Origin: Coix lacryma-jobi var. lacryma-jobi
Taxonomy: Eukaryota; Streptophyta; Magnoliopsida; Poales; Poaceae
NCBI GenBank assembly: GCA_009763385.1
Contig: CM019831.1
Coordinates: 111,502,680 to 111,566,679 of the forward strand
Direction of reading: 5' to 3'
DNA length: 64,000 bases
Shown: in pieces, positions 1 to 10,579 of the stretch
How the letters are laid out: each line of letters starts with the position of its first letter
How positions within the stretch are numbered: position 1 is the first letter of the stretch
The notes under the pieces: model-generated
Database searches by the model: none
Told to the model about the DNA's origin: nothing
What the model saw: only the letters and a program-made list of their open reading frames with translations
Program-made: the position numbers and the translations under genes

Positions 1-545
1 GACGGGTAAGTCTAGCTGAGTACATTCCCGTACTCAGGGTTTATCCCGTTGTTGCAGATGGCCAGGTCTACTTCGGCTATTGTAAGCACTGCCTCTACCC
101 AGTGGAAGGTGATGAGGAGTAGGCCCCGGGCAGGGTCGTCCAGAAGCTTCCCTTTTTCTTTTGCTGGTCTGAGACTTCTAGTGGCACATTATCTAAAAAG
201 GGAAGAGTGAGTTGTGTGAGTTGGATTTATCAAACAATGTTTATTTGGACCACATGTGTGGTGGTCGTGTTTCAAACTATTTCAGCTTCCGCACTTTTAA
301 ATTCAGTATTGTAATAACTCCGTTTTAAATTCGCACTCTGATATTTTAAATTCGGCTTCGTTTCCCTGTGATGTATCTTTGCGAATGTAATCCTTGAACG
401 ATGCGATCCTGTATGTTGTACGGTGATAGAAATCCTTCGAGATTTCCAGACTACCGGGGTTATATGGGATCAAGTATGAGTCGAAGTCAGACGGATTTGA
501 CTAAGACAGTACTTGAACTCTTATAATCAGGACGGTTCCGCCACA
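1..545. mobile_element. LTR retrotransposon end, cut by window edge
   Basis: This stretch is absent from the sister units B and C and ends in CCACA at 545. Immediately after it (546-550) comes GCTCA, and in unit C the uninterrupted site reads AAGGCTCACAGC, so an LTR ending at 545 with a 5-bp duplication GCTCA explains the junction. The left end lies outside the window. Around 40-120 there is an acceptor-like TTGTTGCAG followed by a short open stretch ending in a TAG at about 119; this may be a remnant exon of the element. I assign it to Gypsy type only by general appearance and do not recognise the family. Confidence 0.55.
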
Positions 546-1925
546 GCTCACAGCAGCCGAGACCGATTTTCGCAAAGTGGGCTGGGCCTAGGGATTCCAG
601 GCTTCAAGAAGGAGGGTTTACAAGCCCATGTTCTATGTTTTTCAAGAGCCACGACAACGTTTAAAGTTGTTTTGTTATCTGCTGCAAATCAATGCTTAAT
701 ATTTAGATACAAAATATGGAAACCTTTAGGACAGCTTTTTGAAACCATAGGTTACTTTCAACTTGTTTACTGGTCAATCTGACGTGGCATATCTTGAGAG
801 GTTGAAGTGAGCAATTTCTTGTTTATTAAGCAGAGCAATTCTTTGCATATGGTCTTAAACGAAAGAAACAGGGTTAGACCAGGAGTCCAAGACAGGTGGT
901 TTCATAGGTGCATGAAACATACATAGTCTATACTGTGATTCAAAACAGAAAATATACAAGAAACAGTTAGCTGCATTGTTTCTAAGAAAGTCTGAAATGG
1001 TCTACTGCTTATTCAAGGTCATTCAGATTTGACAAAGAAGGGAGGCACGTCATATGGATCATGCAGGGGCAATGCATTCTTCAGCAGCAGATGACTTCCA
1101 AGGCAGCATGCATGGTACCCAACTATAAAAACATCCAATTTATCTTGTCGATTGCACGCTTATCCTCATTGACAATCCTGAAAATGATGTCAACCTGAAC
1201 TGTGCCTGCATTTTAATCGCCTCACCCATGTCAACCCGGCATCGTGAGACAGCAGATTAGAACCAGCTGTCAGGTATTCTGAGAAGGCTAGATCATCCGA
1301 TTGTGTTTTCAATTCCAGAGTCAACCTCTCAAACCATGCCGATTCGCGGCCCCAACAAAATTGGAAGGCTGAACAATTCCTAGTTCTTATCGTTCTGAAT
1401 CTCAAGCTGTGGATTGTATTCGCCTGCGTGAGCCACACGCAATCTTTTTAACTAAACCCGACCGCTTTCATTCTTGGTAGCATTGTTTTTTCTAATCATC
1501 GTCAAGTCAGAAGCTAGGGTCGTTTGGACTTTCAGTTCTTGGCTGGATGTTTCTTTCAGAGCAAATATATTATCTGGGTGGTTTGTGTCAGAGAGTCAGA
1601 GCATGCATGCACCGTTGTTCCTTTGGTGGAGGCTCGATTCATATGTTATAATGCCAGTTTTCTAGTGATTTCTACCAACAAAAAAGGGGGAAAGAAATAT
1701 AAAAAAAGGTACCTTAATGATTGCTGCATAGACAATATTTGCAGTGCTACAGGATTACATTTAGCCTGATGACAAAGCTTGTCAAATCATGGAAGAGAAG
1801 TTGGAGAACATTACAGAACTCTAGCTAGTATGGTAGTATGTTCAGATCATCAGGGTTGACTTTTAGGTAAGTACGTAGGACAACAAATCAAGCATGACAC
1901 TTTTCAATTTCTTCAAGCTTGCAGA
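546..1925. other. Intergenic part of unit A, no gene seen
   Basis: No supported gene. Only short ORFs occur, and they are not kept in frame between units A, B and C. The interval is AT-rich with ordinary composition and is present in all three units, including a conserved block at 1150-1790. It lies downstream of the minus-strand expansin gene. Confidence 0.6.
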
Positions 1926-2320
1926 CACTACTGGAAAACTGTACTTTGCCGAGTGTCTCGGATTTTACCGAGTGCAAAATATCATGGTACTCGGCAAAGC
2001 TATATTTTGTCGAGTGTAGCACTCGGTAAAATTTTGCACTCAACAACAAAGTAGGGCACTCGGTAAATCTAGACTTTGCCGACAAAGATTAGCGCTCGGC
2101 AAAACTTAGCTGGATCGTGACGGTGGCCACCTACCGTTAGCTTTTGCCGAGTGCCAGCCGTCATGCACTCGGTAAAAAAAATGTTTTAATTTTTTTGAAT
2201 AAACTCTGCCGAGTGCCATCCTTGAGCATTGGGCAAAGTGTTTTTATTTTTCTGAAAACCAACTTTGCCGAGTGTTTTCTAGCCCCGGCACTCGGCAAAA
2301 TACAGCTGACCAAACAGCTG
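1926..2320. mobile_element. CACTA-type transposon remnant in unit A
   Basis: Begins with CACTACTGGAAAACTGTAC, the CACTA terminal signature, and is followed by many direct and inverted copies of TTTGCCGAGTG / CACTCGGCAAA, typical of CACTA subterminal repeats in grasses. No second terminus or transposase is visible, so the right border is uncertain; the repeat-dense zone ends near 2310 and related AT-rich sequence may continue to about 2780. The same block lies at 6953 and 60573. Confidence 0.7.
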
Positions 2321-2789
2321 ACCAAATGGCTCACCAAACGGGTGTTCATCGGACCAAAATGAAAGTTGTAGATCTTAAAAAGTTTTAAAACTTTTTAGTT
2401 GATATTTTTTCATTTGACTTCGTTTTGGGTCCTAAATACTTATTTCAATATTAGATTGATATAAAACGGCAGGACAAAAATCTAATTTGTACACAAACAA
2501 GTTAAGTTGTAGGTGGAGTGGATTGGGGATGGAGATGTGGAGCAAGAGGTTAAGGGTTCCAACATCAGCACTGGCAAACGTTGGTGTTCCAATGACGCCG
2601 CTCGCCAAATTTAAAATTATTTTTCCTATTTTTAACCTATTTTTTAGAATTTACATCGTTGTCTAATTTTAAGAATTGTTGCTGGTATGGTACTGTCGGA
2701 TTAAAATCCAATAGTGAAAGGGGATTTTGAACCGATAGTGTTGTGAACATCTGGGGTAGTGTGTTGATGTTTGTCTTGCCACTCCTCAA

Positions 2790-3291
2790 AGCAACTCTAG
2801 CAGGACCCCTACTTAAGACTTCGTAGCTAAATATGAGGGTTCAGTAAAAAAAACCAAGCTCCTGTAGGGCCCCTACAGGGTCCTGAAATTTGGGTAGGCT
2901 ATCAAATCCTTCCGTGAGACCTCATTCCTATTTGCCCAATAGCTCGGCCCCCATAACTGCAGGTGCTCTCTCTCCTCCCGTGACGCTCTCCCTCTCCTTC
3001 CCGCGATGGTCGTCGGACTTCCCACAACGGCGGACTTCCCTCAACCCCATGATGGTCGACTTCGGGCCACTTCCCCGTCACGGCCCGCACCATCAGATCC
3101 ATATTATGTTTTGCCCAAGTTAGTCTATGACAATCAAGTCCCACATATCATTAAAAATTTAAATGAATTTGAGTAATCTATTTTGAGTTCCACTATTGGA
3201 GTGCATCCTACAAAACAAGACTCTCAAAAGTACGAGAAGTACTCAAATTAAAAGTAGGGATCCTGTTTTAGGGGCTACTGCTGGAGTTGCT
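2790..3291. mobile_element. MITE-like element, unit A
   Basis: The ends AGCAACTCTAGCAG (2790) and CTGCTGGAGTTGCT (ending 3291) form a 14-bp terminal inverted repeat with one mismatch, enclosing about 500 bp with no coding capacity. It sits just downstream of the expansin gene and is also in unit C (61476-61975), so it entered before the duplication. The target duplication could not be fixed with confidence; hAT-type is a guess. Confidence 0.45.
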
Positions 3292-3549
3292 CTCAGATCC
3301 TTTTTATTATACATAGGACTCTCAAATCTCTCGATCTCTCCGCTCTCCTCTCTTCTCTTTTTTAATAATAATAACAAAGAGGAGCATGGCTCTAGCTATA
3401 TATATGCAATCGAAGAAGGAGGATGTTGTTATCGTCGTAGCAGCAAGAGTAGAAAATGGATATATTATGCATGGATCAACTCATGTATAGTGTGTTGCTT
3501 GGGAAGTGGGATCCAACCCAATGCAGCCTAGACCAGTAGGTCGACGAGT

Positions 3550-4347
3550 TTATTTGGCGGAGTAGGCAGTGTCAGGCTTCCAATTTTCGGGAATGACATC
3601 TTCGTAGGCAGTCTTGGTGCCTCCCTCGGTGGTGATTTGGACGGTGACAGGGAACTTGAGCGGCTTGTCGCTGTCCTTCCTCCAGATGGCACCCCAGGAG
3701 TGTTTGAGAGGCTCGTACGCGTCAGAGCCCTTCTCCTTGATGTCCACCGCCACAACGTCACCATCACCGTCGACGTACTTGACCAGTAGCGCAAGATAGT
3801 TAGGGTTGCATCCCTTCTCAATGTGGAAGGTGACCTTTTCTCCGTACTTGCACTTGACCCGCCGAAACTGCATGTCGATGATGCCCGCCTTGCGTAGCTT
3901 CTCCTCCTCGCCCTTCTTGGCCATGGCACCGAACGCGGTGCCATCGAGGTCAAAGTGGTAGGCGGCGATAGGCTCATAGTTCATGTCCGTGATGTACACC
4001 ACCACGGGCTCGCCAGAGCACTCAGCCGGCTTGTCACACTTGACCTCGAAGCAGGAGCCGCAGCCAAGGCCGTCCTTGAAGATGGGGACGTTGCCGCACG
4101 CACCCATGCTATTGAAAGGGGCCTTGTTCACATCCTTGTACCCGCACGCACCGCCGTTGTCAGGGGGGCCGGCGCCTGTTGGCTTGCCGTACCATGTCGC
4201 CTTCGCTTCCAGCCAGTCGCTGCCGTAGCTGGCTGTGATGTTCTTGCCAGGAGGAACCTTAGGAGGACCGCACCTGGCACCACCCACCAACAACGCAAGC
4301 ATCGCCACCACCACGACCTGCATCGATGACATCTTTTTGACTGCCAT
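3550..4347 (-). CDS. Beta-expansin, group-1 grass pollen allergen type (intact copy)
   Basis: A 265-residue secreted cell-wall-loosening protein. Residues 1 to about 26 form a signal peptide (Lys-rich start, hydrophobic core, cleavage near GARC/GPPK). The mature start GPPKVPPG with an N-glycosylation site (Asn36-Ile-Thr) is characteristic of grass group-1 pollen allergens. Domain 1 (GH45-like barrel) shows TWYG (51-54), paired cysteines including CGSC, and the HFD motif at 131-133; domain 2 is the C-terminal pollen-allergen fold with WGAIWR. Family knowledge: such proteins act in the apoplast, secreted by pollen, loosening stigma and style walls without hydrolysis. The coding frame has no intron. 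A loop after the CKY motif is a few residues shorter than in other group-1 allergens I know. The ATG is the first in frame after the signal-peptide region and is conserved in the sister copy. The exact maize EXPB number cannot be fixed here. Confidence 0.93.
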   Translation of the reverse strand: MAVKKMSSMQVVVVAMLALLVGGARCGPPKVPPGKNITASYGSDWLEAKATWYGKPTGAGPPDNGGACGYKDVNKAPFNSMGACGNVPIFKDGLGCGSCFEVKCDKPAECSGEPVVVYITDMNYEPIAAYHFDLDGTAFGAMAKKGEEEKLRKAGIIDMQFRRVKCKYGEKVTFHIEKGCNPNYLALLVKYVDGDGDVVAVDIKEKGSDAYEPLKHSWGAIWRKDSDKPLKFPVTVQITTEGGTKTAYEDVIPENWKPDTAYSAK

Positions 4348-4410
4348 CTTTCTACAATCGGTGGATGCTATGCAACTACGATGCGATGAATGAGCAAGTG
4401 GCCTGGGCTC

Positions 4411-4419
4411 CTATTTATA
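4411..4419 (-). promoter_or_regulatory. TATA box of expansin copy A
   Basis: On the minus strand this reads TATAAATAG, about 65 bp upstream of the ATG at 4347, a normal plant spacing for a short leader. The same motif is kept in the sister copy at 63092-63100. Confidence 0.7.
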
Positions 4420-5481
4420 TTGGTCAGGGATCGAACGAACTAGCATGCACGCATCAGAGTTAGAGACAAGGAGGTCATGCATGCATGGCCGAGCGAGTTG
4501 CTCTTAGCCGCCGGTTAATTGGTTCCAGTCGGGAGGCCAACTCTCTGCACACATGTTCATCACGCCGTGATCCGAGGCAGCCATTTTCATGTTGTCCCCC
4601 TCACGCTGGTCTCTTATCTTGCATTTTGAATTCCCAGCCTCGTTATTTCATTACCAACCAACTGATTTATGGGAGGAATCATAGACCGGTCGAGAAGACG
4701 AGACATTATTTACTTTTATATATTTATATCATAATTGTTGATGATTGTTAGGAACAGTAGAGATTTGTGACGTGGGCCTATGGACCAGTTTCAGCAGATT
4801 TGGCCCAAAGCCAGACTGAATTATTTGAGAATCTTTTCTTCATTTTATGAGGTTTTAGTTTAGAGTCCAAGCAACCAAATCTGAGTGACTAAATGGCTTA
4901 GTAATATCTAGTCACATCAAAGTGACTACAGATACAGAAAACTAAATGTTATTTAGTCTCATTTAGTTATAGTGTTTGACTCCGAAGTGACCGAGGGCTT
5001 GTTCGGTTGATTTAGAATAGTGCCTTGAAATAATTACCAGCTGGAATAATGTAATAATTTATTGGTACTAAACTTTAAGAGCTGAAATTGTTCCTGGTGT
5101 ATTATGAGAAAACTGAACAGACTAAAAAAAGGAGTGGACTAAGTTACATTTAGCTGATCACATCACATATATCTAGAACTTCTCTTTCTATGATAAGAAT
5201 ATACTTTTATTTAAGCTAAAACATGGCCTAGGTATGGGATAACCAAGGTCATCTTACCTCTCTACAAATCTGCCGATATGGTGTCTTAATTTTCAGGGGA
5301 TATAGTACATAGTACTACTTCTAGTAATTCTGAAAAGAAATTATTAATTCTTCCTTACGTTTTATGATTTTCTAGCCGTAAAGTTTATTTGTTCAGTAGT
5401 ACAAATTGGAATGTTATAGAAGTGAAAACCTATTCTTTGATATTTTTTGTTTGGTTCCTGTAGCAAAAAATTATTAGTTTG
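4420..5481. other. Upstream region of expansin copy A
   Basis: Shared with unit C to the window end. It holds repeated CATGCATG/TGCATGCA motifs at 4443-4490, AT-rich sequence, and a possible small MITE at about 4993-5130 whose ends (TTGTTCGGTT and AACTGAACAG) are loosely inverted. No gene is supported; the ORF at 4485-4751 is not convincing. Confidence 0.45.
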
Positions 5482-7233
5482 TGTACTAGCATTTGGAGGA
5501 AAGCGAGGTCATAGTCATAGGCCGGTGGGCCGACTATAATAGACTGAAGGCACATCAATCATCGCAGGCTCTTCAAGTCACAGCAGCCGGAACCGATTTT
5601 CGCAAAGTGGGTTGGGCCTTGGGATTCCAGGCTTCAAGAAGGAGGGTTTACAAGCCCATGTTCTCTATTTTTCAAGAGCCACGACAACGTTTAAAGTTGT
5701 TTTGTTATCTGCTGCAAATCAATGCTTAATATTTAGATACAAAATATGGAAACCTTTAGGACAGCTTTTTGAAACCACAGGTTACTTTCAACCTGTTTAC
5801 AGGTCAATCTGACGTGGCATATCTTGAGAGGTTGAAGTGAGCAATTTCTTGTTTATTAAGCAGAGCAATTCTTTGCATATGGTCTTAAACGAAAGAAACA
5901 GGGTTAGACCAGGAGTCCAGGACCGGTGGTTTCATAGGTGCATGAAACATATATAGTCTATAGTGTGATTCAAAACAGAAAATATACAAGAAACAGTTAG
6001 CTGCATTTTTTCTAAGAAAGTCTGAAATGGTCTACTGCTTATTCAAGGTCATTCAGATTTGACAAAGGAGGGAGGCACGTCATATGGATCATGCAGGGGC
6101 AATGCATTCTTCAGCAGATGACTTCCAAGGCAGCATGCATGGTCCCCAACTATAAAAACATCCAATTTATCTTATCGATTGCACGCTTATCCTCATTGAC
6201 AATCCTGAAAATGATGTCAACCTGAACTGTGCGTGCATTTTAATCGCCTCACCCATGTCAACCCGGCATCGTGAGACAGCAGATTAGAACTAGCTGTCAG
6301 GTATTCTGAGAAGGCCAGATCATCCAATTGAGTTTTCAATTCCAGAGTCAACCTCTCCAACCATGCCGATTCGCGACCCCCAACAAAATTGGAAGGCTGA
6401 ACAATTCCTAGTTCTTATCGTTCTGAATCTCAAGCTGTGGATTGTATTCGCCTGCGTGAGCCACACACAATCTTTTTAACTGAACCCAGCCGCTTTCATC
6501 CTTGGTAGCATTGTTTTTTCTAATCATCGTCAAGTCAGAAGCTAGGGTCGTTTGGACTTTCAGTTCTTGGCTGGATGTTTCTTTCAGAGCAAATATATTA
6601 TCTGGGTGGTTTGTGTCAGAGAGTTAGAGCATGCATGCACCGTTGTTCCTCTGGTGGAGGCTGCATTCATATGTTATAATGCCAGTTTTCTAGTGAGTTC
6701 TTCCAACAAAAAAGAGGGAAAGAAATATAAAAAAAGGTACCTTAATGATTGCTGCATAGACAATATTTGCAGTGCTACAGGATTACATTTAGCCTGATGA
6801 CAAAGCTTGTCAAATCATGGAAGAGAAGTTGGAGAACATTACAGAACTCTAGCTAGTATGGTAGTATGTTCAGAACATCACGGTTGACCTTAGGTAAGTA
6901 CGTAGGACAACAAATCAAGCATGACACTTTTCAATTTCTTCAAGCTTGCAGACACTACTGGAAAACTGTACTTTGCCGAGTGTCTCAGATTTTACCGAGT
7001 GCAAAATATCATGGTACTCGACAAAGCTATATTTTGTCGAGTGTAGCACTCGGTAAAATTTTGCACTCAGCAACAAAGTAGGGCACTCGGTAAATCTAGA
7101 CTTTGCTGACAAAGATAAGCGCTCGGCAAAACTTAGGTGGACCGTGACGGTGGCCACCTACCGTTAGCTTTTGCCGAGTGCCAGCCGTCATGCACTCGGT
7201 AAAAAAAATGTTTTAATTTTTTTTGAATAAACT
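5482..7233. repeat. Expansin unit B, truncated
   Basis: Starts TGTACTAGCATTTGG as does unit C at 48469, then matches unit A from 551 and unit C through the first part of the CACTA block. It stops abruptly at 7233 where the Grande-like LTR begins. The remainder of the unit, including its expected expansin gene, is not found anywhere in the window. Confidence 0.8.
6953..7233. mobile_element. CACTA-type remnant in unit B, interrupted
   Basis: Starts CACTACTGGAAAACTG and carries the TTTGCCGAGTG repeats like its copy at 1926. It is cut at 7233 by the Grande-like LTR inside the sequence that in the other units reads GAATAAACTCTGCCGAG. Confidence 0.7.
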
Positions 7234-7847
7234 TGTTGAAATACACACTTGCCCTACCTCCGCACACGCGCAGGGGAGTGGCGAAGGTGGCCAATCGTCG
7301 GAACCAAATGCGAAGGTACTAAAGGTAGTGGAACAATGGTGACATATTTCTATTCCCCAAAAATCCCCTCCATTACACTGTTCACCCCTCGGTATTTATA
7401 GGGGATACCAAAGGGCACTAACCAGATTACAAAAAGGGGACAAGAAAGATTCTTCTGCGCTGTACAACGGAAGGGCAGAATTGTACAAACACAACTGGAG
7501 TCGAAACCCTAGCTTGCTTTCCTCCTGCCCGCCGCCATTTGGCCTTGCTCGCCTTCGCGGGAAAAGCGGGGTCAGACCCTCGGCTCCGTCGGTAGCGAGG
7601 CCGGACCCATGCCGTGTTCATGATGCTCGAGGGTTGCCTCCTGTGTTCTTTGCGCGCCATTGCCTGCAAGACATGCAACGAACCCCGAGGGTCGAACTCG
7701 TATCCGAAGGTTAGCAAACCGGCCCGATGGGTCCAGAAGATGGAGATAAAAGAGTTGAGAGGGATCAAGAGAGAGAGCGGGTCGCGCGAAGGTCGTTCCT
7801 CGAGCCAGCCTACGCGGCGCCACTGCCGAGGGTCCCTTCCCCCAACA
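7234..7847 (-). mobile_element. Grande-like gypsy element, 3' LTR
   Basis: A 614-bp LTR bounded by TGTTG and CAACA. On the minus strand it is preceded by the purine-rich AACGAGGGGCTAC, which fits a PPT next to a 3' LTR and sets the orientation. LTR length and the downstream antisense accessory gene match the Grande family of Zea (Tat lineage). No matching 5' LTR is in the window. Short ORFs here are LTR sequence, not genes. Confidence 0.65.
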
Positions 7848-8030
7848 GTAGCCCCTCGTTGCCTTGGTCCTAAAGAACAGTGTTTGGGCCCAAGCAGCGC
7901 CTTTTTGATGTAGCGAGACCCTTGGCTGGCTTGGGCCGGGCCATTATGTTTTTGTTTTTACTGTTGAGGTCCATCTCGTTTTTTGCGCCGTGGATTTTGG
8001 TTGTCATGCCAGTTTTGTCGGGCGGGGTGA
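7848..8030 (-). mobile_element. Grande-like element, PPT and 3' internal sequence
   Basis: Sequence between the 3' LTR and the point where D1 entered. The purine-rich tract (minus strand) covers 7848-7860. The last five bases GGTGA (8026-8030) are the target duplication of D1, repeated at 30857-30861, after which Grande sequence continues. Confidence 0.6.
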
Positions 8031-10579
8031 TGAAGGACCGAAAATGCTATAGCAAGGCGACCAGAGGGGGGGTGAATGGGAGCCTAAAATTTCTTCTCGA
8101 AATTATGGCCTCTGTCCCAATAAAATCAACCCCAAAAGCTTCGGACTCAAACGTGATGCCTACGACCCTCGGAAAGAGGGTGGATGATCCCTAGGATCAC
8201 AGCGAGGCACCACACAAGAGAGCAAACCAAAACTCTCAAAACCCCGAGTCAAGTTCGTGCCTAAAAGACCCACTCCAAACGTAGATAGAGAGCTACGTCG
8301 GGATTCCTCCAAATACCGATGCTAACAAGTAGCAAAGATACGTAGAGTGGTTCCTAGGTGAACTCTAGGAGCAAACGAGGAGTCCGGAGACAAAGCGGAA
8401 AAGCCGGGAGAGCAAACGCACTCAACTGCGACCTACAGGCAATTCCCGGACTGTCCGGACTCTTGGTCCCGGACTGTCCGGTGTGAGCCGGACTGTCCGC
8501 CGCTAGGGGGCCGGACTGTCCGCCGGCGAAAAACTCAAAACCGAACTGTTCTGCTACAGCCCTGGACAGATCCCGGACAGTCCGCGGTTTGGACGCTGGA
8601 CTGTCCGCGGTTCACGTGAACAGTGAACTCCGAGCGTCCGGTGCCTGCCCTGTGCAGCGTCCGATGAGGACCCCGGACTGTCCGCGGGTCCTGGCGGACT
8701 GTCCGCCGGCTACCGAGCCAAAACAGCAACGCTGCTGCAAAGTGCCTGCTCGGGCCCGGACTGTCCGCGCCCAACACTGACGGACTGTCCGCCGGTCACC
8801 CGAAGGGAAAAGGCCCGAGGCCAACAGCCACTGCTCGGCTGAAACCCCGACTCGCGGACTGTCCGCGGCTGGAGGGGCAGACAGTCCGCCACCACCCAGA
8901 ATGCCCAAAAACGCCACGGGTCAAAACCAAAGTCGATTGGATCTTTACCAAATCGAATGGGGCTGCAACCAAACTTCTCCCAAGTGTTCTTCTACGTGTT
9001 GGGAAGCTAATCCTAGGATATCATCGCTTCAACCCAACTAATCCTTGAGAAATCCGAAGAACACTAGAAAAGGGGAAGAACGAAGAACAAACACGATTTC
9101 GGCCCGATCTACTTGTTCGTGAGAGTAGGGATGAATTCCTTTGGTGGAAACATTCTCCTCACTTCAAAGAACAAGTTGATTCAAACGGAATCACAAAAGA
9201 CGCAGCCTAGAGGGAGATCAGGAGAGGGGAAAATCGTGGAGAAAAGAAGAACGCGAAGAACAAATTCAAAACTCGAATTCAACCACGAATTTGATCCTTG
9301 GATTCAGATGAATGGAAGATTGATTAATCACTTGGTGTCGGGCTACAAGCCAATCCTAGCAACACAAAGCTTGGATGACAAAAAGCTCAAGAACAAGAGC
9401 CAACTCTCCCTAACCCTAGCCTTCTCTCACAGGAACAAAATGAGAGAGACACCACCAAGAACTCCCAAGGATGCGGCTGCCCTAGCAGCCCCCCTCATAT
9501 ATATAGGCGCACGTCCGAAGACCAAAACGCCCTTACATTAAGCACTCAACCCAAATACCCGCAGGGGTAAAACCGTCCAGACTTGACAGTTTTGATCCGA
9601 CGGCCACGCCCGCACATCCGGTAGCTTCGCATCGACGTGACCTCCCTGATGCCGCCACGTGCCGTCACCGTCGACCGCCGCGCCTTCTCACCGATAGCTT
9701 CGCCGCAACGCAAGCCTCTCGGTGCCGCCACACGACGACCGTCCTTTCGGACCAACCCCCGGTTTTGAGGCCCAAACCGGGAAACCGTCCACCCCGAGTT
9801 TTGAGGCCCAAACTCGGAAACCCGCACGCCTAGGTTTTGAGGCCCAAACCTGGAAACCGTCCTCGCCGAGTTTTGAGGCCCAAACTCGGAAACCGGCCAC
9901 CCCGAGTTTTGAGGCCCAAACTCGGAAACCGTCGATGGTAGCTTTTTGAGGCTCAGCTACCGAACCCGCACCATAGACGGGATGTGGTTCGCACACCCCG
10001 ACCAACGACACCGATGCCGATGCATGTCCAGCCTCCACGCCGGGCACAACGCCTTCGCCTTCCTTCTTGACTTGGCCGATGGCACTTGCGCCGCACGCAA
10101 GCCCGTGTCCGACCTCCCGCCAAGTGACACGACTCTAGCGCCTTCCTCCCGACTCGGCCGATGCACCGCACATCCCCATGTGCTCCTGCTTGCCGATGCC
10201 ACGTGCCAGCTGCCACAGCTGGTCCTCTGGCCTCTAGTCCGTCAGTCCAAGCCTCACGTCCGCCCTTCATCGCTCTGAGTACATCGGCATGGCACGTCCG
10301 CCGCACGGCACGCCCATCCTTCACTGCTCCCGATCCGTCGGCACGGTACGTCTCTACTTGACCTTCACCTCGCCATTGACCACTGTATCCGAGCTCCACA
10401 CCTGCACATCAACACAGCCAAGAGACACATGTCGCACACGCACACCAACACAGAAACACCACACAACTCACGCCACCGGTTAGTCATAAACAATAAACGC
10501 ATAGCGAGATATGGACTAAACCGGATAAAAGCCTCAAACCTTCCTCATCAAAGTCAATCATTCATCATATGTGTTCTCA
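8031..10579 (-). repeat. D1 3' LTR
   Basis: 2549 bp. Minus-strand order: U3 with the covarying palindromes (9758-9960), TATA sequence near 9498, then a transcribed part with many CGGACTGTCCG palindromes (8446-8892), and the conserved U5 end near 8031-8090 with a long G run. The PPT-like AAGGGGGAGAT abuts it at 10580. ORFs within it are chance frames. Confidence 0.85.
9758..9960. repeat. Covarying palindrome array in D1 U3
   Basis: Six palindromes of about 24 bp share the loop TGAGGCCC but differ in their arms: CCCGGTTT/AAACCGGG (9758-9781), CCGAGTTT/AAACTCGG (9794-9817 and two more), a CCAGG-type with one mismatch, and GTAGCT/AGCTAC (9938-9960). When one arm changes, so does the other. Confidence 0.85.

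Larger units (their letters stand above)
546..5481. repeat. Expansin tandem unit A (complete to the right)
   Basis: Unit A aligns almost base for base with 59853-64000 of unit C, and its first part also with 5580-7233 (unit B) and 48560-49230 (unit C). It contains, left to right, about 1.4 kb without a recognisable gene (546-1925), a CACTA-derived block, a MITE-like element, the expansin 3' flank, the expansin gene and its upstream region. The A/B border at about 5482 is inferred from where sequence shared by B and C starts. Small indels and single-base changes separate the copies. Confidence 0.8.

Noticed and set aside
1..120. Short open stretch after an acceptor-like TTGTTGCAG, possibly a host exon
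   Set aside because: Only about 20 codons, inside an LTR-type sequence missing from sister units, and truncated by the window; too little to call a gene.
3528..3977. ORFs overlapping the expansin gene in other frames (also 3955-4329, 62146-62658)
   Set aside because: Shadows of the GC-rich expansin coding frame; Arg/Ser-rich with no family features.
4485..4751. 88-codon ORF upstream of the expansin gene
   Set aside because: Lies in the promoter-side flank, no family resemblance, composition not coding-like.
7427..7913. Several overlapping ORFs of 77-113 codons
   Set aside because: They lie in the Grande-like LTR and its flank, overlap on both strands and resemble no protein I know.
8446..8892. 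Regularly repeated CGGACTGTCCG, at first CRISPR-like
   Set aside because: Spacing is irregular, units are short palindromes inside an LTR of a plant retrotransposon, and they recur in unrelated copies of the element.
9688..10047. ORF encoding a repeated VWASKLG/FRVWASK-type protein, and similar ORFs in every LTR
   Set aside because: The repeats are translations of the U3 palindrome array; open frames exist on both strands and in several frames with no start or codon logic.
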